Origin: Actinomyces sp. | Lineage (GTDB): Bacteria; Actinomycetota; Acidimicrobiia; Acidimicrobiales; Aldehydirespiratoraceae | Assembly (NCBI GenBank): GCA_003697065.1 | Contig: RFFY01000462.1 | Span: 1 to 6,409, forward strand | Direction of reading: 5' to 3' | DNA length: 6,409 bases | Part shown: in pieces, positions 1 to 5,135 of the stretch | How positions within the stretch are numbered: the stretch's first letter is position 1 | Layout of the letters: every line of letters starts with the position of its first letter | Translations under genes and position numbers: made by a program | Notes under the pieces: model-generated | Database searches by the model: none | The model's input: only the letters and a program-made list of their open reading frames with translations | What the model was told of the DNA's origin: nothing

Positions 1-283
1 CGACCTCGGTGATGCCGGTGGGCTGGGCGATCACGCCTTCGACGCCGCCGTCGGGGCGGGGGCGCAGGTAGCCGCTCTCGACGTGGAGGGGCTCGCCGGT
101 GGCCGCGTCCTTCGTCCGTTGCGACAGGACGACGAAGGGCTTGGGGGCGGCGGTGAACTCGAGCTCCTCGAGGTAGGCGAAGTCCTCGATGGTCGGATAG
201 CGGCCCCGGCCGCGCCCTCGCCAGCGCCCCACCAGGGGACCCAGGAGCGAGCAGTCGGGGTGCAGGGCGGGCGGCTCGGTCAT
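1..283 (-). CDS. Nitrobindin-family heme-binding protein (putative peroxynitrite isomerase), 3' end outside window
   Basis: Only the first 94 residues are present; the rest lies beyond the left edge. I translated it from the minus strand. Residues 19-32 follow the nitrobindin family pattern GxWxGxGxGxYPTI, here with arginine at the variable places (GRWRGRGRGRYPTI). An acidic/aromatic stretch (EDFAYLEELEF, 33-43), an SQRT segment near 54-57, HVESGYLRP (67-75) and AQPTGI (86-91) all fit the first strands of the ten-stranded beta barrel. Known members bind heme b in the barrel and isomerise peroxynitrite to nitrate; they relate to the human THAP4 C-terminal domain. The proximal heme histidine lies near the C-terminus in known members, so it cannot be checked here. 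An in-frame TAG four codons upstream rules out a longer protein. That TAG belongs to a TAGCGT box six bases from the ATG, and no Shine-Dalgarno is visible, so the transcript is probably leaderless. It is separated from groL by a strong hairpin. Confidence 0.88.
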   Translation of the reverse strand, partial: MTEPPALHPDCSLLGPLVGRWRGRGRGRYPTIEDFAYLEELEFTAAPKPFVVLSQRTKDAATGEPLHVESGYLRPRPDGGVEGVIAQPTGITEV

Positions 284-289
284 GGCCCG

Positions 290-295
290 ACGCTA
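290..295 (-). promoter_or_regulatory. Putative -10 box (TAGCGT) of the nitrobindin gene, leaderless start
   Basis: On the minus strand TAGCGT fits the actinobacterial TANNNT -10 pattern and ends six bases before the ATG at 283, which places the transcription start at or next to the start codon. No -35 match is seen: the -35 zone falls inside the GC-only hairpin at 308-336. The same layout recurs at three other genes in the window. Confidence 0.5.
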
Positions 296-307
296 GTGCG
301 GACGCGG

Positions 308-336
308 GTCCGCCCGCCCCGGAGGGGCGGGCGGAC
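308..336. terminator. Perfect 13-bp hairpin between groL and the nitrobindin gene
   Basis: Bases 308-320 pair perfectly with 324-336 around a three-base GGA loop; 11 of the 13 pairs are G-C. It begins 44 bases past the groL stop codon on the minus strand. There is no U-tract on the groL side, as is common for terminator-like hairpins in GC-rich actinobacteria. The likely role is to end groL transcription and shield the downstream gene. It also covers the -35 zone of that gene's putative promoter, so a regulatory role as DNA cannot be excluded. Confidence 0.6.
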
Positions 337-380
337 GGGGGATCTCCCGGAGGAAGGACCCGGTCGGGCCGGAACCCGGC

Positions 381-2009
<1,629 letters not shown>

Positions 2010-2015
2010 CGGTGT

Positions 2016-2020
2016 CCTCC
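2016..2020 (-). promoter_or_regulatory. Strong Shine-Dalgarno of groL
   Basis: GGAGG on the minus strand ends six bases before the groL ATG. It is the only canonical, well-spaced ribosome binding site in the window; most other genes lack one. It fixes the groL start and implies a 5' leader that carries part of the CIRCE sequence. Confidence 0.85.
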
Positions 2021-2048
2021 GTCTCGCGACCCGAGGGTCCCGGGTTCG

Positions 2049-2075
2049 TTAGCACTCTCGGTCTGCGAGTGCCAA
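2049..2075. promoter_or_regulatory. CIRCE operator (HrcA binding site) of groL
   Basis: Bases 2049-2057 read TTAGCACTC and bases 2067-2075 read GAGTGCCAA, separated by exactly nine bases. The consensus is TTAGCACTC-N9-GAGTGCTAA, so only one base in 18 differs. It lies between the groL promoter and its Shine-Dalgarno. HrcA, not in this window, is known to bind CIRCE and repress chaperone genes until heat or unfolded protein titrates it away. Confidence 0.96.
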
Positions 2076-2103
2076 TGAAACCAGCTCGACGCCCGAATCA
2101 CAA
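2075..2103 (-). promoter_or_regulatory. Candidate groL promoter upstream of CIRCE
   Basis: On the minus strand TTGTGA (2103-2098) is followed after 17 bases by TTTCAT (2080-2075). Each box matches four of six bases of the housekeeping consensus, and the spacing is ideal. The predicted transcription start falls inside CIRCE, the usual place for HrcA to block RNA polymerase. An alternative pair, TTGGCA at 2075-2070 and TAACGA at 2051-2046 with 18 bases between, overlaps CIRCE itself and cannot be excluded. Confidence 0.5.
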
Positions 2104-2106
2104 CAC

Positions 2107-2138
2107 CCCGCGGTCGCCGGCCGCCGGGACGGCGCGGG
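2107..2138 (-). terminator. Possible hairpin terminator of cysO
   Basis: Starting just past the cysO stop codon, CCCGCG (minus strand, 2138-2133 region) can pair with CGCGGG (2112-2107). The 20 bases between them are GC-only apart from one T and one A and can form a weak inner stem. A relatively T-rich run, GTGTTGTGATT, follows on the minus strand. That run also holds the candidate groL -35 box, so cysO termination and groL initiation would abut. Confidence 0.35.
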
Positions 2139-2414
2139 TCAACCCCCGGCCACCGCCGGCACGATCGACACGGTCGCTCCGTCGGGAACCGGGGTGGCCA
2201 GCCCCTCGAGGAAGCGGACGTCCTCGTCGTCGACGAACACGTTGACGAAGCGACGCAGGGAACCCTCGGTATCGAGGATCCGCTCGGCGAAACCGGGATG
2301 GGCGCTCTCGAGAGCCTCGAGCACCTCGGCGATCGTCGAACCCTCCACGGGGACCTCGCCCGCTCCCCCGGTCAGGACCCGCAGGGTGGTGGGGACACGC
2401 ACCGTCACGCTCAT
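2139..2414 (-). CDS. cysO: CysO-type sulfur carrier protein (MoaD/ThiS family)
   Basis: This 91-residue ubiquitin-like protein ends in the Gly-Gly that is activated and thiocarboxylated in the MoaD/ThiS family. It resembles Mycobacterium tuberculosis CysO more than MoaD or ThiS. The features I recognise are VPTTLR near the start (8-13), the long RFVNVFVDDEDVRF segment (55-68), GLATPVPDG (71-79) and the terminal PAVAGG. In M. tuberculosis the CysO thiocarboxylate gives its sulfur to O-phosphoserine on CysM, and the Mec peptidase releases cysteine, an oxidant-resistant cysteine route. Neither cysM nor mec is adjacent here, so the partners must be encoded elsewhere. The ATG at 2414 has no Shine-Dalgarno, but TAGCCT lies seven bases upstream, suggesting a leaderless transcript. 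It is divergent from gpgS with a 95-bp gap. A generic MoaD-like carrier is the main alternative. Confidence 0.9.
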   Translation of the reverse strand: MSVTVRVPTTLRVLTGGAGEVPVEGSTIAEVLEALESAHPGFAERILDTEGSLRRFVNVFVDDEDVRFLEGLATPVPDGATVSIVPAVAGG

Positions 2415-2421
2415 GGCCCGG

Positions 2422-2427
2422 AGGCTA
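2422..2427 (-). promoter_or_regulatory. Putative -10 box (TAGCCT) of cysO, leaderless start
   Basis: TAGCCT on the minus strand fits TANNNT and ends seven bases before the cysO ATG. The -35 zone reads GGGGCG, not a match, so recognition would rest on the -10 box or an activator. Confidence 0.45.
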
Positions 2428-2474
2428 GCGGGACCCGTCCGTCGCGCCCCCGGCGCCGACGCGGCCCGCCGGTG

Positions 2475-2503
2475 TTGCGGTCCGGTCCCGGGGCCGGTTC
2501 GAT
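2475..2503 (+). promoter_or_regulatory. Candidate gpgS promoter
   Basis: TTGCGG (2475-2480) and TTCGAT (2498-2503) are separated by exactly 17 bases, and the second box ends six bases before the GTG start at 2510. The -10 match is weak (three of six), but the position repeats the start layout of the other genes. The GGGGA at 2504-2508 is too close to the GTG to act as a Shine-Dalgarno. Confidence 0.35.
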
Positions 2504-2509
2504 GGGGAC

Positions 2510-3394
2510 GTGATCCCCGTCGCCGACGCCGCCGCCTTCGACGCCGACGAGCTGGCCCGTCGCCGCGGCGGCACCCGCGTCTCGGTGTGCATCCCCGCCC
2601 GCGACGAGGCCGCCACCGTCGGGGCGATCGTCGCCGAGATCGACACCGAACTGCGCCGCCGGATCCACCTCGTCGACGAGATCCTCGTGTGCGACGACCA
2701 CTCCGGCGACGCCACCGCCGCCGTCGCCCGGGCCGCCGGCGCCCGGGTCATCCGGGCCGCCGAGACCGTTCCCTCCCACCCCACCGGGCCCGGCAAGGGA
2801 CAGGCCATGTGGCGCCTCCTCGCCGCCAGCACCGGCGACCTCGTGGTGTGGTGCGACGCCGACCTCGTCGACTTCTCGGCGTCGATGGTGACGGGTCTGC
2901 TGGGACCTCTGCTCACCGATCCCACCGTCGCCTTCGTCAAGGGCACCTACGCCCGGCCCCTCGTCGACGGGGTCGGTGGGGGCCGGGTCACCGAGCTCGT
3001 CGCCCGACCCCTGCTGTCGTTGCTCGAACCCGAACTGGCCACCCTGGGCCAGCCCCTCGGCGGCGAGTACGCCGGTCGCCGTTCCCTGCTCGAGACCCTG
3101 CCCTTCCCGGTCGGGTACGGGGTCGAGATGGGCCTGCTCCTCGAGATCGCCCGCCGCCACGGCACCGGGGTGATCGCCCAGGTCGATCTGGGGATCCGCC
3201 ACCACCGCAACCGACCCCTCGACGAGCTCGGGCCCCAGGCCCTCGAGATCCTCCACCTCGCCCTGCGCCACCGCGTCCCCGGCGTCGTGGCGCCCGACGC
3301 CGCCCTGGTCGGACCCGACGGTGTCCGGGGTGTGACCACCAGTGAACTGCCCCCCGTGCAGACCCTCACCGGCGGTGCCGTCCGCGCCTCGTGA
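2510..3394 (+). CDS. gpgS: Glucosyl-3-phosphoglycerate synthase (GT81 family)
   Basis: This 294-residue GT-A glycosyltransferase transfers glucose from an NDP-glucose to 3-phosphoglycerate. That is the first step towards glucosylglycerate and, in mycobacteria, methylglucose lipopolysaccharide. It resembles M. tuberculosis GpgS closely. VSVCIPARDEA (24-34) starts the nucleotide-binding fold, GPGKGQAMWR (93-102) follows, DAD (116-118) is the metal-binding DXD, GGGRVTELVARPLL (156-169) carries the Arg and Thr that hold 3-phosphoglycerate, GYGVE (202-206) holds the probable catalytic-region Glu, and HHRNRPLDELG (231-241) supplies the metal-ligand His232. It is about 30 residues shorter than the 324-residue mycobacterial enzyme, lacking the N-terminal Trp-His-Arg-Pro segment. 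No earlier start is available in frame, so GTG at 2510 is the start. The phosphatase GpgP is not in the window. Mannosyl-3-phosphoglycerate synthase is a less likely alternative. Confidence 0.93.
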   Translation: MIPVADAAAFDADELARRRGGTRVSVCIPARDEAATVGAIVAEIDTELRRRIHLVDEILVCDDHSGDATAAVARAAGARVIRAAETVPSHPTGPGKGQAMWRLLAASTGDLVVWCDADLVDFSASMVTGLLGPLLTDPTVAFVKGTYARPLVDGVGGGRVTELVARPLLSLLEPELATLGQPLGGEYAGRRSLLETLPFPVGYGVEMGLLLEIARRHGTGVIAQVDLGIRHHRNRPLDELGPQALEILHLALRHRVPGVVAPDAALVGPDGVRGVTTSELPPVQTLTGGAVRAS

Positions 3395-3437
3395 CCGACC
3401 TCCGGTGACCGACCCCGGCGACCCCCGGTGACCGACC
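3391..3437 (+). repeat. Three direct copies of GTGACCGACC at the end of gpgS
   Basis: Identical ten-base copies start at 3391, 3405 and 3428. The first contains the gpgS stop codon TGA (3392-3394). A related variant, ATGACCGACG, forms the first possible start codon of the next small ORF at 3491. The pattern may reflect slippage duplication or a small protein/DNA site. Confidence 0.6.
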
Positions 3438-3488
3438 CCCACCGCCGGCTCCCGGCGACCGGCTGGGGTCCTGTACCGGGTCGGTGAC
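3428..3488. terminator. Possible nested hairpin after gpgS
   Basis: The third repeat copy (3428-3438) can pair with 3478-3488 at 10 of 11 positions. Inside it a perfect six-pair hairpin, CGCCGG-CTC-CCGGCG, occupies 3443-3457. There is no T-tract. It could end or weaken gpgS transcription before the small downstream genes, but GC-rich DNA yields such folds easily. Confidence 0.35.
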
Positions 3489-3490
3489 GG

Positions 3491-3793
3491 ATGACCGACG
3501 ATCCGCGATCGGGTGTTCAGGTCGACGTGCCGGGCGCCGATGACACAGCAGGTCGCCCCCGCCCCGAGGTCCCGATGCCTGCCACATCCGCCCCGACCGT
3601 CGATCGCCTGGCCGAGCTCGTCGCCCACCTGAGCGGCGTCCCGGGCGAGGCCGCACGTGATGCCGTCGCCGCGGCCCTGGCCGGATCGGCGCCGATCGCC
3701 CACGATCCCCTCCTCGAGGTGGCCGAGGCCCTGGTGACCGTGCGTCGCCACCTGCGCAGTCGGCGCGACGACCCGGTCGAGTCGGCGATGTAG
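3491..3793 (+). CDS. Small hypothetical protein downstream of gpgS
   Basis: I do not recognise this protein. The longest reading has 100 residues from ATG 3491; an in-frame TGA at 3485 blocks any earlier start. The first 28 residues are polar and Pro/Asp-rich, probably disordered. Residues 29-93 look like a compact helical unit (DRLAELVAHLSG, AARDAVAAALAG, PLLEVAEALVTVRRHLRS). A second ATG at 3575 has GAGG at 3566-3569, five bases away, and gives a 72-residue protein consisting only of the helical part; I think this start is at least as likely. No signal peptide, membrane segment or Cys/His metal site is visible. It sits 96 bp (or 180 bp) after gpgS on the same strand. Its stop codon TAG is also the first half of the putative -10 box of the next gene. 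Codon use resembles the neighbouring genes, so it is probably real. Confidence 0.65.
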   Translation: MTDDPRSGVQVDVPGADDTAGRPRPEVPMPATSAPTVDRLAELVAHLSGVPGEAARDAVAAALAGSAPIAHDPLLEVAEALVTVRRHLRSRRDDPVESAM

Positions 3794-3796
3794 CGT
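3791..3796 (+). promoter_or_regulatory. Putative -10 box (TAGCGT) of the small membrane protein gene
   Basis: TAGCGT fits TANNNT and ends five bases before the ATG at 3802. Its TAG is the stop codon of the upstream ORF. No convincing -35 is seen about 17 bases further up, and the GGGG directly before the ATG is too close to be a normal Shine-Dalgarno. The gene may therefore have its own leaderless transcript or be read through from upstream. Confidence 0.4.
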
Positions 3797-3801
3797 GGGG
3801 C

Positions 3802-4059
3802 ATGCTCCCCGAGCGTGACCGGGGCCGCGAGCCGGCCCGCCAGCGATCCTCCCCCGGCGCCCGTCAGCGGGCCGCCAGCCCCGCCCCCCGTCTCTCGCTG
3901 CCGGCACGGGTCGCCATCGGTGCCCTGGCGGTCCTGGGGGCCGTGGTGGCGGTCCAGTGGATCCTGGCGACCGTGGTGGCCCTGGTGAAGTTCGTCCTCG
4001 TCGTGGTCATCGTCGTGGCCGTCGCCGCCTGGGTCCTGCAGCTCAAGAGCCGGCGCTGA
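3802..4059 (+). CDS. Small membrane protein of unknown function
   Basis: The predicted 85-residue protein has an Arg/Pro/Ser-rich N-terminus (1-36, nine or more arginines) and then an almost unbroken hydrophobic stretch. This could be two helices, about 37-61 and 64-80, split by the single Lys63; it ends in a basic tail, LKSRR. The basic N-terminus suggests it stays in the cytoplasm. With two helices both ends would be cytoplasmic. I recognise no family. It starts eight bases after the stop of the previous ORF, so the two may be co-transcribed, though a TAGCGT box also fits a separate leaderless start. Its last 17 bases overlap the end of the convergent glycerate kinase gene. The hydrophobic reading frame and G/C-ending codons support it as a real gene. 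Confidence 0.72.
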   Translation: MLPERDRGREPARQRSSPGARQRAASPAPRLSLPARVAIGALAVLGAVVAVQWILATVVALVKFVLVVVIVVAVAAWVLQLKSRR

Positions 4060-5056
4060 GGTCCGCCACCAGCGAGGAGGCGGCCTCGGCCAGGCACCCG
4101 GCGGTGGCCGTGCGGGCCCGTTCGGGACCCCAGCGCTCCACCAGCTCGACCACGGTCAGCCCGCGCGGGGCGCCCGGCGCCCGGCGCCAGTCCGGATCGG
4201 TTTCCCCCACGACGGCGGCCACCGGCACCCCGGCCCCGGCGGCCAGGGACACCACCCCGCCCACCACCTTGCCGGCGAAGGAGGTGGCATCGAGGCGCCC
4301 CTCGCCCGTGAGCACGAGATCGGCCGCCTCGATCTCGGCGTCGACGCCGGTCTCCTCGACGACCACCTCGAAGCCGTCCACGAGACGGGCACCGACGGCC
4401 GCCAGCGCCCCCGCCAGACCACCGGCTGCTCCGCCACCGGGGAGATCGGTCACGTCGACCCCGAACTCGTCGCGGTAGTCGCACGCCAGGCGCTCGAGGC
4501 GGCGACGCAGCAGGGACACCGCCGCCGCGCTGGCGCCCTTTTGGGGGGCGAAGGTCTCCGCCGCCTCGACGAAACGGGTCCGCACGTCGCAGGCGACGAC
4601 CAGCTCGACGCCGGCCAGGCGCGCCAGGGGGATGGCCCGCAGGGCCCCCAGTCCCCCGTCGGTGGTGGCCGAACCGCCGACGGCCACGACGATGCGGCGG
4701 GCCCCGGCGTCGAGAGCACGGGCGATCAGCTCGCCGGTGCCGGCCGTGGTGGCGGCCAGGGGATCGTTGCCCTCGGCCCCGCCCACCAGAGCCAGTCCCG
4801 AGGCGCGGGCCATCTCGATCCAGGCGGTCGAGCCGTCGAGGCGCCAGCCCGCCTCCACCGGCTCGCCCAGGGGCCCGGTCACCACGCTCGTGCGGTTGGG
4901 CCCACCGAGCACGTCGAGGGTCCCCTCGCCCCCGTCGGCCAGGGGGCACGCCACGGCCTCCGCCCCCGCCGCGCGGGCACCGCGGGCCAAGGCGGCGGCC
5001 GCCTCGGCGGCCGACACGGTGCCCCGGAACTTGTCGGGGGCGCACACCACACGCAT
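4043..5056 (-). CDS. glxK: Glycerate kinase (GlxK/GarK family), shortened
   Basis: The 337-residue protein belongs to the GlxK/GarK family, which phosphorylates D-glycerate with ATP, usually to 2-phosphoglycerate, in the cytosol. Family motifs appear in order: APDKFRGTVSAAEA (6-19), PLADGGEGT (38-46), IEMARASGLALV (80-91), GGSATTDGGLG (127-137), VACDV (154-158), PQKGA (171-175), PGGGAAGGLAGAL (206-218) and DLVLTGEGRLD (246-256). E. coli enzymes have about 380 residues. From memory of that sequence, about 29 residues are missing between GGLG and VACDV, and the usual DVxNPLxGxxGAA is replaced by DVRTRFVEAAE. There is no Shine-Dalgarno; GATGAT five bases before the ATG at 5056 is a weak -10 candidate. 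It is divergent from otsA and convergent with the small membrane protein gene. Glycerate could come from glucosylglycerate turnover, given nearby gpgS; this is inference. The substrate position phosphorylated is not certain. Confidence 0.9.
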   Translation of the reverse strand: MRVVCAPDKFRGTVSAAEAAAALARGARAAGAEAVACPLADGGEGTLDVLGGPNRTSVVTGPLGEPVEAGWRLDGSTAWIEMARASGLALVGGAEGNDPLAATTAGTGELIARALDAGARRIVVAVGGSATTDGGLGALRAIPLARLAGVELVVACDVRTRFVEAAETFAPQKGASAAAVSLLRRRLERLACDYRDEFGVDVTDLPGGGAAGGLAGALAAVGARLVDGFEVVVEETGVDAEIEAADLVLTGEGRLDATSFAGKVVGGVVSLAAGAGVPVAAVVGETDPDWRRAPGAPRGLTVVELVERWGPERARTATAGCLAEAASSLVADLSAGS

Positions 5057-5100
5057 GCCCCATCATCGTCCATCCCGGCACCGGCGGGGCACACGCACGC

Positions 5101-5118
5101 CCGGCCGGCGCCGGCCGG
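5101..5118. repeat. 18-bp perfect palindrome in the glxK-otsA divergent region
   Basis: CCGGCCGGCGCCGGCCGG is identical to its reverse complement. It ends five bases before the putative otsA -10 box and covers the -35 zone, the position of an operator for a dimeric regulator. It is made only of G and C in a GC-rich genome, so chance is a real alternative. Confidence 0.45.
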
Positions 5119-5123
5119 CGTTC

Positions 5124-5129
5124 TAGGGT
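5124..5129 (+). promoter_or_regulatory. Putative -10 box (TAGGGT) of otsA, leaderless start
   Basis: TAGGGT fits TANNNT and ends six bases before the otsA ATG at 5136. There is no -35 match; that zone is occupied by the GC palindrome at 5101-5118. No clear Shine-Dalgarno precedes the ATG (only a weak CGAG). Confidence 0.5.
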
Positions 5130-5135
5130 GCGAGC

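Noticed and set aside
2502..2513. ATG at 2502 as a start for gpgS.
   Set aside because: It is in another frame and meets TGA after three codons; GTG at 2510 is the first in-frame start.
2194..3345. A 383-codon plus-strand frame spanning cysO (antisense) and gpgS (out of frame).
   Set aside because: The product is mostly Arg/Pro repeats caused by reading GC-rich codons one base off; it joins two unrelated loci.
2411..3907. A 498-codon open frame on the minus strand across gpgS and both small genes.
   Set aside because: It is Gly/Asp/Arg-rich without recognisable motifs and lies antisense to gpgS, whose catalytic motifs are clear. It is a GC-driven artefact.
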